A stretch of DNA of 64,000 bases from Mesorhabditis belari (Eukaryota > Nematoda > Chromadorea > Rhabditida > Rhabditidae). Location of the stretch: the NCBI GenBank assembly GCA_958450365.1, contig CAUEEP010000742.1:2244001-2308000 (forward strand). The letters run 5' to 3'. Both the position numbers and the translations under genes were made by a program. Shown piece after piece: positions 54,320-64,000 of the stretch. Below the pieces are notes generated by a model. The model worked only from the letters and a program-made list of their open reading frames with translations, was not told where the DNA came from and searched no databases. Positions within the stretch are counted from its first letter, which is position 1, and the number at the start of each line of letters is the position of its first letter.

Positions 54320-56864
54320 ATGCAAATCCGGAAATCGGACACCACTGCCTCCCTTTTCCCGAATATGGTCGTCTCGGGCCCATATTGGAGTCTCTATCCA
54401 CTCCTAGCCGTCATTGCAATTGTGGGTTTTAACTAAAAGAACACCACTTGGTCATGAAAATGTGAAAACCTTCAAAGAGCTACATGACAATATTAACGAA
54501 AGACTAACACAAAACACTGAAAAACTGATGGTCATCGTAAATAATCTAATAATACCCCAACCTCATAATGACGGGCGTATAGACGCGTAGTCTAACTTTG
54601 AACGTCTCGTTCACCGCGCTGCTAGATGCTACAGAGTTGGAACTAGGACAGATCAAAAATTCGTGCACCGCCGGTACTCGAACCCGCGGCCTTTCGCTTA
54701 CCGGGCAACTGTGCTAACCACTACACCACAACGCACTTGATCTTCCCTACTCCAGAGAGAGTTGACTACAGTGTGCGCTTGGGTGTCAAATGATAGCCCT
54801 TGAAATCTAGTATTTATTTCCGGTAAGAATATGCTAACTAGCTCAAGGTCGAAAGAATAACTAGAATTCTGGCTAATGAGCCGAAATGGTTCTGTATCTT
54901 TATGCATTTTTTTACTAGAGTGTATTCCTCACAAGTAATGCGCTTTCTAAAAAGCATCTATTTAAGAAAACTATCGTAGTTAAACCGTTAAACTGAGCCT
55001 CATCGAATGATAAAAAAATTAGGTTGATCGAATGTAAACTAAAGGTTTGACTAGTTTTCTCACATGACTTTCTCAAAAGTTATCTCAAAAGACTCAAAAG
55101 ACAAAAGAGTTTCCTCAAATGGCTACCTTTTAGAAAGCACTTTCTAGTGCGCAAAACTATCGAATCTAATATAATCTCGGCATTTTCAGTGCTCATTTTT
55201 GGTCGGAATGGTGCACCTCTTTTTATGTCTTCCATTTTTCTTTTTCCTCCTGCCGATTCTCGCCGGGACAATGGGTTGTGTGGCCGCCTTTCATGCCGTC
55301 TTTCTTCGTTACCCGAATCGGTCTAAAACCCTTTGAACTTATTATAAAATAAAACAAAAAAAAACCCTCTTCAGCAAACTACTAACTTCAAAGTCCTCAA
55401 TTTCTAGAATTTCTAGATGCGATTTCTCTCTTCAACTCACGTGTTCTCTCGTGTCTTTCGCCTTTTTCTCGACGTCAATTGTCGAAACGTATTGTCTGAG
55501 TGATTTAACAAGTTTGTGATCAAATTTAGTCTAATAACAAAAATTCTAGAAGTAGAAGAGACTTCACAAAGCGTTTGCCATGGGATGAAATATCGAACTG
55601 CGTATGTGGTCACGAGTTGTCGACTGTTTCTCGATGGTGTGCAAACGTATCTCTTAGAATATGTAAGTCTGATTTTCATTCTGATTAGCTTGATAGCTGA
55701 TAAGTTATTAGCTATAGCTATAAAAGGCAGTTACATTCAATTGCTTACAAGGAAAAAGCTGAAAAGCTGAAAAGCTGTCATTTCAAGCAAAAATTCGATT
55801 TAGATTGGTTGGAACGAGGAGCGAGAAAGGTTGAAATTCGGTGTCTCGATCGCTCTCACGCTTCTCTCCGCCGTGCAACTCTTCTGCTGCACGGCGTTGA
55901 TGGTTTACAGTGCTCGAGAAACGAAGCAAGTCTTTGTTTCATGAAATCTATCGAATGATAGATTCCTTTAGACAATAGACAACTTTCTTTCCAGACTCCG
56001 TCTTTACTCCTATCATTATCAATGTGTCGTCGGAGCGGTGACTTTCTTTGTCGGTTTCATTCACTGGCACTATTGCTGCACGTTTTTCTTTCTTTTTCTA
56101 CCGATATTCAGCGGGTTATTTGGTATTTTACAAGGTTGGTTTATCAATTTTTCATCAAAATCATCAAAAGACATTTGATTTTGATTTTGATTTGATTAAA
56201 ATGATCAAAAGACAAAGAACGGTTGCCAAAGTCGTTTGTTGACTATCAAAGTTGTTCGTTTTTATTCATTGCTAGTCAAAAAGACATTCGTTTTTCAGAA
56301 AAACAGAAGAAGATTGTTCTAAAAGATTAGAACCAATATAATAATCAGTATAATCCTTGAACCATTGTAGGCGCAATCACATGGAAACACCGATGTCACG
56401 GGCCGATCTCGAGAACGATAAATCTCGTCGGCTCGGCGCTGGCCGTTCTCCTGTTTGCCACGATCATTTTCGGGATTTTCTGTTGGACAACCAGGTGCTC
56501 GAAATGCGAAACTTTCCTAAGTTTTCTACAAACTTTTCAGATTAATCGCCTCTTCCCCACCACTCACCTATCATTGTCACTGGTTGCCGAATCGGGAACA
56601 CCACTGCTATCGGTGGATTCATTTCTCGATTCCCTACATCGAATGGCAACCTCATGAAACCGAAAGAGAGATTCTTGTTGTACAGGTAACAAATGAAAAA
56701 CTAACCAACTCTAACAAACTCTAATTTTGATTTTTTTTGTCTTGCTAATATTTTTTCTCTTTTAGATGATCTCCTATGGTTCTCTAGTGATTTTGTCAGC
56801 TCTTCATTTCGGCTTTTCGTTGAAGAGCACTTTTGCTATGCGAAGTCGATACTTGTATTATTGA
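54320..56864 (+). CDS. Eight-TM protein made of two tetraspan-like halves (361 aa), family not recognised
   Basis: Nine exons (54320-54421, 55190-55320, 55417-55499, 55550-55662, 55804-55929, 55972-56134, 56371-56494, 56541-56685, 56766-56864) keep phase and give 361 aa. I do not recognise the family. Half 1 has TMs around VGMVHLFLCLPFFF, LPILAGTMGCVAAFHAV, CSLVSFAFFSTSIVETYC and VSIALTLLSAVQLFCC. Half 2 repeats the order: VVGAVTFFVGFIHW, LFLPIFSGLFGIL, NLVGSALAVLLFATIIFGIFCW and MISYGSLVILSALHFGF. The LPIxxGxxG word and its position are shared by both halves. The extracellular loop before each fourth TM carries two or more Cys. Topology is like claudin or MARVEL tetraspans, but no signature motif was found. 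The short tail (AMRSRYLYY) could be a cytoplasmic end. AATAAA is at 56877-56882. Confidence 0.8.
54529..54910. mobile_element. Diverged MITE-B-like element containing a tRNA-like unit
   Basis: Its start (catcgtaaataatctaataa) and the words ggtgtcaaatgatagccc and gacgggcgta recall MITE-B and the element at 11045-11345. It lies in intron 1 of the tetraspan-like gene. Confidence 0.5.
54660..54735 (-). pseudogene. tRNA-like sequence with intact A and B boxes
   Basis: On the minus strand: TGGTGTAGTGGTTAGCACA (A box and D arm), then GGTAAGCGAAAGG, GCGGGTTCGAGTACC (B box), then a short T run. The acceptor and anticodon stems do not pair well. It resembles the unit at 61462-61540. Probably a tRNA-derived repeat. 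Confidence 0.5.
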
Positions 56865-57240
56865 ATTGCATAAGGAAATAAATTTATTTGAATATTTAAA
56901 TTTGATTATCCGAAGGGTCGATTCAAATGACCGACTTTAACACCTTTATGGCCGACTTTAACACCAAATGGTCGACTTTAACACCCGCTGGCTCGAGTTC
57001 ACCATAAAATGACGCGCCAAGAGAATAGATTGGTTCTCTAGTGATTTTGTCAGCTCTTCATTTCGGCTTTTCGTTAAAAAGCACTTTTGCTATGCGAAGT
57101 CGATACTTGTATTATTGAATTGCATAAGGAAATAAATTTATTTGAATATTTAAATTTGATTATCCGAAGGGACGATTCAAATGGCCGACTTTAACACCAG
57201 CTGGCTCGAGTCCACCATAAAATGAAGCGCCAAGAGAATA
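56865..57240. repeat. Duplicated last exon of the tetraspan-like gene
   Basis: 57030-57235 repeats 56775-56995 almost base for base, including the last exon's codons through the stop and the AATAAA. The copy lacks the upstream acceptor and first codons of the exon. Confidence 0.85.
56877..56882 (+). terminator. Poly(A) signal AATAAA
   Basis: AATAAA 13 bases after the tetraspan-like stop codon at 56864. Confidence 0.7.
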
Positions 57241-57444
57241 GATTGGCCGATCACCCTCTTCCTCATCAGGCAACACGTGAAAATATGAGCCGAGACCCTA
57301 GTTTTTCTTAGTTTTATCTAAAATCAGCTTTTTTTTAAAGTTTATTACTTGTTTATTTCCATTCGCTGACATTTCCATCATTGAATAGTAGGGACGGAGG
57401 ATGCCGAGCAGCTCCGATCCACCACCACCGACCATTGAGCCCAC

Positions 57445-58095
57445 CTCCAAAGATTATATGATAAAATTTAGCCTTAATCTTATCGAATTACCTCATCTAA
57501 ATCTTTCATCGCTTGATCAGAATAACCATAATTGTTTTCTTTCGTCACAATTGATTCCCCGTTTGAATCGACTAAAGATTTTTCTTTTGTTTTATTAAAA
57601 AAAAACTTATAAATTCATCTTATGTTTGCTCGCCAAACTCTGCGAGTTTTTACTCGCTATAAACATAATATCATTTTTCTCATAAGCTTTTCCGATATGA
57701 TGTATATGATTTACGTCGAGAATTGATCAAAATCTGGAACGACTTAGATGCAAATTATCTCCGCCGCACCGTCGATTCTGTAAAGAAGCGAATTGAAGCC
57801 TGTATCAAAGCGGATGAAGGCCACTTCGAAAATTTCTTGTGATTATTAAATGCTTTTGTTACAACTATTATATAAATAAATATTTTTACATTTTCTTTGA
57901 AAGAAAATTAAATTATGGCGTTTTCTTTGGCGCACGTAATTTTCAGCCACCCTGTATTGTCCACCAATTTTGAGGTTGGACAATTTATTCCAAAAATCAG
58001 TGTTTTCTTTCGTCACAATTGATTCCCCGTTTGAATCGACCAAAGATTTTTCTTTTGTTTTATTAAAAAAAAGCTTATAAATTCTTCTTTTCACT
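57445..58095. repeat. Direct repeat interrupted by a Tc1/mariner-type 3' end
   Basis: gattccccgtttgaatcgac and flanking bases occur at about 57550 and 58020. Between them, 57700-57957 is the 3' end of the element also found at 17340-17752 (same transposase tail and terminal acgtaattttcagccaccct). Confidence 0.75.
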
Positions 58096-58314
58096 TCTTC
58101 TAATGAAATTCTTTCTTGTAAATTTTGAAAAGTTGAAAAGTTTCTTTTCCTTCAAATTCCTCATTGTTTTATTAATCGTTTTTGTTTATGCCATCAAAAT
58201 CTCTCAAAAAACTTAAATTAGATCAAGTTCTTGTTCGCCAAATAAATGAAAGAGTCATTGATCAGCAATCTTACAGAAAAAAGTTATGGCGAGTCTATAT
58301 GTCGTAGCCGTTTA

Positions 58315-58875
58315 CGAAATTACCGTAACTTCTTTGGCCTCTTCTGAAGAAGTCCAATGGATTTGTTTATCTAGTTCGGTTTTTTGAACAGACACAACGA
58401 ACCACGATTCTCCAAATATCTCTTTCTCGAAGCTTTCCCCAGTCGTTAACGAATGATTTGTAAACGGCTAGTCGATAAGGAATGATTTGTAAACGGCTAG
58501 CCGCTAACGAATCATTCATTCGCAGAAGACGATTACAAATTGTACACGGTTAGCGAAAAAATTGTTATCGACTAGCCGTTAACGAATGATTTGTAAACGA
58601 ATTCGATAACGAATCATTCGTAATCGACTAGCCGTTTACAAATCATTCGTTAACGGCTAGTCGATAACAATTTTTTCGCTAACCGTGTACAATTTGTAAT
58701 CGTCTTCTGCGAAAATGGCTCGATTCAAATAAGTTTTTAATTTCAAACTATTTATGCAAGACGCAAATCAGCTTATCTAGCTTAGCTCAAATCGAAAATC
58801 GTTAACGGCTACCCGTTAACGAATGATTCGTTAGCAGCTGAATTTCGTCAACGGCTACGACGGCTAATATATGAA
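58315..58875. mobile_element. Foldback element of GTTAACGGCTAG words
   Basis: Arms around about 58600 are inverted copies for over 100 bp (gaagacgattacaaattgta and its complement at 58680-58708). Further out, words such as aacggctagtcgataa and aacgaatgatt repeat in both orientations. Outermost paired ends are gtagccgtttacgaaatt and the complement near 58850. Confidence 0.8.
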
Positions 58876-59246
58876 TATCATTTAAAAGCCGATTATCTTT
58901 AGATTTAGATTAGATTTAAGTGATTTTTAGTAAACTTATCTTACACTTTTCCTATATTTAACACATAAAAGCCTTGTGCTTAAAAGTTCTCTCGAATCTT
59001 GCACGAATCTTGCATCATCAACCATTTGAAAATATTATTGTTTTCTTATTGTTTTCCGTCGTGTTTTCTTCTCTTTTTCTCTTCTTCTTTTCTTTTTTTT
59101 TTCACATTTCTTTTTCATTTTCTCAATCATATCAATGGTGAATGAACTTTTTAAAGAAAAAATATGCAAAAAGCGAGAAGGGAGCAATCATCAAAAGGCA
59201 AATAAAAAGAGAGTTTGAAATCCTTTTTTGTTTTTCTACTTTGATA

Positions 59247-59660
59247 TATAAATTGGGGGGTAGGCTAGTTTCCGCAACTTTTTTTTTGTTGCGCAACAGG
59301 GTCATTTGTGCAACTCGCCATAACTTCCTTTTAAGTGAAACAATCTTTATGATTTTGGTTTCATTTTGTAGATCTCAATAAGTTACTATCTACTGGTAAC
59401 TATTTGATCTTGTCATAAAGTTATAAAGTGGTTGTAAAATAAGGGATAGGCTAATTTCGGCAATTTTATTTGCGCAACTAGCCATAACTTTCTTCTAAGT
59501 TGATCCATCTTTATGATTTTGGTTTCATTTTGTTGCACTTATTGAGATCTACAAAATGAAACCAAAATCATAAAGATTGATCTACTTAGAAAAAAGTTAT
59601 GGCGAGTTGCGCAAATGACCCAGTTGCGCAAACTAGCCTACCCCCCAATTTATATATCCA
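59247..59660. mobile_element. Foldback element with TATATAAATTGGGGGGTAGG ends
   Basis: The left arm from 59247 and the right arm ending 59660 are inverted copies covering about 120-140 bp (gttatggcgagttgcgcaaa on the right). The centre repeats the gattttggtttcattttg segment once more. Confidence 0.85.
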
Positions 59661-60647
59661 ATTTAAAGTAGACAAATAAAAACGGATTTCAAACTCATAA
59701 ATTGATCAATTGAAATCAAGATCTGTCATCTGCTAACGGCAAAACATTCAATTGTTTGGATGGATGATCTTTAGAAATCAATTACGCGATGCTTGTCTCA
59801 ACCAGCGTCATTTATAGCATTTCTCTTTTCGCGGCTAGCATTTCCTTTCTTTCTTTTCCCTTGATCTTTGATAAGCTCGTGTCATTTTAGAACTCTTTCC
59901 ATTTAACCTAATTTATTTAACCACTGATATTCAACCTCTTTCAATTTATAAACCCTTTTAGTTAACCATTCATAAACCATTCATAAACCATTCATAAACT
60001 GTTCATAAACCATTCATAAACCATTCATAAACCGTTCATAAACCATTCATAAACCCTTTTAGTTGTGTATGCTATCGTAACCAGCTACTCTAAAGCGTGT
60101 ACAAGTTACCGTAACAAGCCCAATTAGTTGATGTTAACCTTTTAATCACTACCGTAACCTCTTTAGTCTCTTCTGAAGAAGTTCAAGGGATTTGTTTATC
60201 TAGTTCGATTTTTTGAACAGACACAACGAACCACGATCCTCCAAATATCTCTTTCTCGAAGCTTTCCCATCATTCGATGATTTCATTCTCGATTCCCCTA
60301 TTTCTCAGATCGTCCCATTTATCTGTCCTTGATCAAAATCCGTTTTTTTCCTTTGATTTAATAGGTCAATACTCTTTTTTTTTTCTTAGAGTGATCGCTT
60401 GATCACAAAATCACCAAGATTTATCTTTCGTTTTATCTTTTTTAGCAAATGATTCGTTTGTCCATATCATTATCATTATCAATTTCGTTTCTTTTTTTTT
60501 CTTCAACCGTTTTTTCACGTTTTTGTAGTCGATTGGATGAAAAAAAAATCTGTTAATTTCGAAATAATTTATTTCTATTGTGCTTCAGATTTGAATAATT
60601 CCTGAATTCTTCGAATAATTGAGACTTTAAGCTTTGAGCTAATTAAC
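59661..60647. other. No gene seen; CATTCATAAAC minisatellite at 59958-60060 and a 120 bp repeat at 60165-60285
   Basis: Nine copies of an 11-base unit lie at 59958-60060. 60165-60285 matches 58320-58440 (cagacacaacgaaccacgat). Confidence 0.7.
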
Positions 60648-60918
60648 TACCGTAAATACTGTAATAGTACCGCACCCCCATAATGACGGTGCGGAGTGTT
60701 GCGTAGTCTGGCTTTGAACGAGTTTTTCTCGACACTGGTTTATGCTACATGGCGCGCTTAGGTATCAAAAAATAGCCCTGAATTTCAGCTATTTTTTGAT
60801 ACCAAAGACGCATTTTTTGAAAGTACGGGCGCTTTGAAAAAAAAATGAAATACTAAAAAACTTTTGCGACTACGCGACTGTACGAGGGGGGTGGGGTATT
60901 ATTACAGTATTTACGGTA
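60648..60918 (-). mobile_element. MITE-B copy just upstream of CLN3
   Basis: About 270 bp with inverted ends (taccgtaaatactgtaat... on both sides). It ends 74 bp before the CLN3 ATG and is inverted relative to the copy at 61832-62104. Confidence 0.9.
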
Positions 60919-60980
60919 ATTAGCTACTTGAAAGATATTCAATTCATTTTTAGTTTTCCTTGACTTTTGCTATAGCGAAA

Positions 60981-60990
60981 ACTTTTTTAG
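60981..60990 (+). promoter_or_regulatory. Probable trans-splice acceptor of CLN3
   Basis: ACTTTTTTAG ends one base before the ATG at 60992. No upstream exon is needed for the frame, so a spliced-leader acceptor is a reasonable reading. Confidence 0.45.
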
Positions 60991-60991
60991 A

Positions 60992-63900
60992 ATGTCTGAG
61001 AAGTCTGAGGAGGTTATATTCGAGAAACCTCCAAACAAATATTATGTCGGAAGGAGTTTGATCGCTTTTTGGTAAACGCTTAAACAACCAATTGAAAAGA
61101 AGACGATTTATTTGAGGATTTTCGGCATTTGCAATAACTTTGGTTATGTGGTTATGCTGAGCGCTGCACAAGATATTCTACGAGTTGATGAGAGCAAAAA
61201 TGGGAATTTAACAAAAAAGGAGGAAATTTGCATGGTTTGTTTGTTTGTTTTATAGTTGACAAAGGGATTTTATGCAGCCGGGAACGTTAGTTCGGCTGGG
61301 TGGGGCAGTATTTATTTCCCACGCAACGGAGTTAGGGTGGGCGGGCTAAAGATTTGGTTTTAAAAAAATTGCATATTTGCATACAAATTTATGCAAACAA
61401 TAGTCTCATTTTGAATACATATCTACTCACTTAACTCCCTCTGGAGAGAGAGCGGTCAAGGGCTCTGTGGTGTAGTGGTTAGCACAGTTGGCCGATGAGC
61501 GAGAGGTCCCGGGTTCGGGTCCCGGCGACAAATTTTTTTGATGTGCTCTAGCTCTAACTACTTGTTGACTTTACTTTAAACAACCATTCAACTTTCAACA
61601 GCCAACTAGAACAACAACAAAGTCAACTAGAGAAAATTGATTCTCGTTTACATTTCTATAACTATTCAGCCCGATATGTCACAGCGAGTATGCACGGAAC
61701 AATCAGCCGGTCTTGTTCTAATGATGAACATTTTGCCAATGTTCTTTATCAAATTTTTTTGCTCCTTTTTTCATTCATTATTTGCCATATGGGTGAGTGA
61801 GTCAAAGCTTTTTATAAATGATCAAAAGACTTGCCGTAAATACTGTAATAATACCCCACCCCCCTCGTACAGTCGCGTAGTCGCAAAAGTTTTTTTAGTA
61901 TTTCATTTTTTTCAAAGCGCCCGTACTTTCAAAAAAAATGTGTCTTTGGTATCAAAAAATAGCTGAAATTCAGGGCTATTTTTTGATACCTAAGCGCGCA
62001 TTGTAGCATAAACCAGTGTCGAGAAAACCCCGTTCAAAGCCAGACTACGCAACACTCCGCACCGTCATTATGGGGGTGCGGTACTATTACAGTATTTACG
62101 GTAACTATTTCAACACTTACAATACGAAGAGCTAAATCATTTTATAAAAAAACACAAGATACTAAACTACTGGTAAACTCAACTTTAGAACAAGAAGCAC
62201 AATTGTGATCGTTTTTCAAGTGTTTTCCTTGTTGATAACCGCTTTTGCTACAAATGTGCCGATGGCTTTAACTGGTTTTTTTATTCTTTCTTTTTTTTTA
62301 TCGTTTTTCAAAACAATTTCAATTCTTAGGAGTGGCAATGGCGTCGGTTGGTTGTGGCTTTGGTGAGATCATGTATTTAGCGCTAGCGGCACACTATTCA
62401 GCGTAAATTTCCGTTTTTAAAATCTCATCTTTCCTATAGAAATGTGTTGACCTCGTGGTCCTCTGGGACGGGAATGGCCGGCATTCTGGGAGCTGCACTG
62501 TATGCAGGTAGGCGATTTGTTTGGATGCGTTTGAGAATTGAAAAGAATTGAAAAACACCCTTTCTTTCTGGCGTTTTTAATCGTTAGCTTTTCACTCGTT
62601 GAGTCCTGAGAATTTAGCGATGACCGATCCGCGAATGCTCGCGCTTACTCCACGAACCGCTCTCCTTTTAATGCTAGTCGGGCCAACTGTTTTTGCAGTC
62701 ACGTAAGTGATTCGCGTAACCCGAAGTTGTCGTTTTTCTGGTGTTAATCGATAAAAACAATCAGCTCAACACAATTTCTGTTCAATTTCAGCTATTGCCT
62801 TTTATTGGCCCGAGCACCGACCGTTAAGAAAACCGTTTTCCACCGACCATCAACTTGGATCGAGTGGAAAGTGAAAATTATCGAAAATGGACAAATAGAC
62901 AATGGTGGGAAGATCTTGCAACAAGCAATCACTGAAAAAAAACTAATAGTCGAACTACCGTAATCACTTTAAAGCTATCGTAGCCACTTTTAAAGCTATC
63001 GTAGCCACTTTTAAACTATCGTGGCCACTTTTAAAGCTATCGTAGCCACTTTTAAAGCTATCGTGGCCACTTTTAAAGCTATCGTAGTCACTTTTAAAGC
63101 AAATCCCACTGAAAATCAAGTCCAACTACAATAGAAAACTACGCGGAATCAATTTCTTTTCTAGCCGCCTCCACCGACAGTCAACAATCAAATGGACCAA
63201 CAAGTGTTCGCGAGAAATTGAGCGTCTCAATGGTAGAAATGATTGCGAACTTAAGCTAGACTCTTTCCAGGGCTTATTGAAATACATGATCCCGTTGGGA
63301 ACGGTCTACTTTGCGCAATATTTCATCAATCAAGGATTGGTGAGAATTGGAAATTCATCCAGCCCAAACATCACCATTTCTAGGCTGAATTAATCATCTT
63401 TGATTGCACTCAGGGATTGCATTCTTCGCCTGACTCACAGTATAAGTGGTATCAAGTGGGTTTTCGATTAAAGATTACTGTTTCATTGTTGTTTGAGAGA
63501 TTAGTTTTCAATTTCTAGGTTCTCTACCAGATTGGGGTTTTCATTTCCCGATCGATGGTCGGCTTAATCTCGTTGCCTTTCTGGGTGATCGTTGCCGTTT
63601 TGCCGATCTCGCAAGTAAGATCTTTGCCGCTTTGCCGATCTCGCAAATAAGATCTTTGCCGCTTTGCCGATCTCGCAAGTAAGGTCTTTGCCGCTTTGCC
63701 GATCTCGCAAATAAGATCTTTGCTGCTTTGCCGATCTCGCAAGTAAGATCTTTGCTATAATCTTTGCTTAATCTTTTCTTGCTCTTTTCTTGCTCTTTTC
63801 AGAATTCTATCTTTACAATCAAACTCATAAATCAAATTTCCCCAAATCAAAATCCCTATTCAGATGTCAATCATGAGCTCACTTCTGCTCGAGTCCCTTT

Positions 63901-64000
63901 CCCCATACCTTCCACACATTCTCGTTGTCTATGGAATCATTCTATTAGAGGGACTCGTCGGTGGATCCGCCTACGCGAACACTGTTCGACATGTTCACAA
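60992..64000 (+). CDS. cln-3: CLN3 (battenin) lysosomal membrane protein, cut by window edge
   Basis: Thirteen exons are in view (60992-61071, 61117-61234, 61670-61800, 62189-62274, 62330-62402, 62440-62507, 62588-62702, 62792-62904, 63165-63232, 63271-63339, 63384-63455, 63519-63614, 63864 onward), in phase, for about 408 aa. CLN3 is a multi-pass lysosomal/endosomal protein of the MFS-like class; its loss causes Batten disease in humans. Family words seen in order: IFGICNNFGYVVMLSAAQDI, CTEQSAGLVLMMNILP, SVGCGFGEIMYLALAA, TSWSSGTGMAGILGAALY, YMIPLGTVYFAQYFINQG, QYKWYQVLYQIGVFISRS and EGLVGGSAYANTVRH. The last exon is cut off; by comparison with human CLN3 (438 aa) only a short end is missing. 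Intron 3 holds a MITE-B and intron 12 a repeat that copies the splice donor. The start fits an in-frame ATG directly after an acceptor-like site. Confidence 0.93.
61462..61540 (+). pseudogene. tRNA-like sequence with intact A and B boxes
   Basis: TGGTGTAGTGGTTAGCACA, then GATGAGCGAGAGG, a strong T-arm (CCGGG-TTCGGGT-CCCGG) and a run of seven T. The acceptor stem does not pair. It shares its layout with the minus-strand unit at 54660-54735. It lies in CLN3 intron 2. Confidence 0.5.
61832..62104 (+). mobile_element. MITE-B copy in CLN3 intron 3
   Basis: Complete element with ends gccgtaaatactgtaataat and the complement of taccgtaaatactgtaat. Inverted relative to 60648-60918. Confidence 0.9.
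62965..63100. repeat. Minisatellite, TTTTAAAGCTATCGTAGCCAC unit
   Basis: About six copies of a 21-base unit in CLN3 intron 8. Confidence 0.9.
63599..63755 (+). repeat. 32 bp tandem repeat copying the exon 12 end and splice donor of CLN3
   Basis: Five units of 32 bp each contain tgccgatctcgcaa followed by gtaag or ataag. The first is the true exon end at 63614. Units 3 and 5 also have gtaag; units 2 and 4 have ataag. Confidence 0.9.

Noticed and set aside
57846..58094. 82-codon minus-strand frame
   Set aside because: It runs across the 3' UTR of a Tc-type element and a flanking direct repeat, so it is a chance frame.

Overview
The window is nuclear DNA from a nematode, most likely a rhabditid-like species. 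It is AT-rich. Genes have many exons with mostly short GT-AG introns and TTTTAG or TTTCAG acceptors. Two plus-strand genes have an acceptor-like site just before the ATG, as expected for spliced-leader trans-splicing. Several families match nematode genes closely: a tab-1/Bsx homeobox gene, DUF229, the nucleoporin NDC1, DLST, CLN3 and Ly-6/LU proteins. No synteny or species assignment was possible.

Layout. 1-11.5 kb: a minus-strand tandem array of five small four-exon Ly-6/LU (three-finger) genes, with repeats between them. 11.5-16.3 kb: repeats only (palindromic MITEs, a foldback element, a dead Tc3-like transposon). 16.3-20.8 kb: a minus-strand DUF229 (alkaline-phosphatase-fold) gene with about 18 exons. 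20.8-26.5 kb: foldbacks, MITEs and a 750 bp minisatellite. 26.6-28.7 kb: a tab-1/Bsx homeobox gene (minus). 29-35 kb: repeats, mariner fragments and a palindrome built from CGGACGTCCG. 35.3-38.6 kb: a dual-specificity phosphatase gene (minus) with a 1.28 kb mariner in its last intron. 38.6-42.6 kb: MITEs and a divergent Ly-6/LU gene (plus). 43.5-46.1 kb: NDC1 (minus), divergent from DLST (plus, 46.7-49.4 kb). 50.0-52.6 kb: a TREX-type exonuclease (plus). 54.3-56.9 kb: an unrecognised eight-TM protein made of two tetraspan-like halves (plus). 57-60.6 kb: foldbacks. 61-64 kb: CLN3/battenin (plus), running off the right edge.

The genes do not form one pathway. They are housekeeping genes (NDC1 in the nuclear pore, DLST in the TCA cycle, CLN3 in lysosomes), a neural homeobox gene, a phosphatase, a nuclease and a family of secreted or GPI-anchored surface proteins. 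What sets the window apart is its load of inverted-repeat elements and minisatellites, many inside introns. Some have clearly reworked genes: a duplicated 3' end of the homeobox gene, a copied last exon of the tetraspan gene, and five copies of a splice donor in CLN3.

Exon boundaries were worked out by hand from reading frames and GT-AG sites. Where all phases agree (Ly-6 array, tab-1, DUSP, NDC1, DLST, TREX, tetraspan, CLN3) I am confident in the models. Two joins in the DUF229 gene and the joins of the plus-strand Ly-6 gene remain unresolved.
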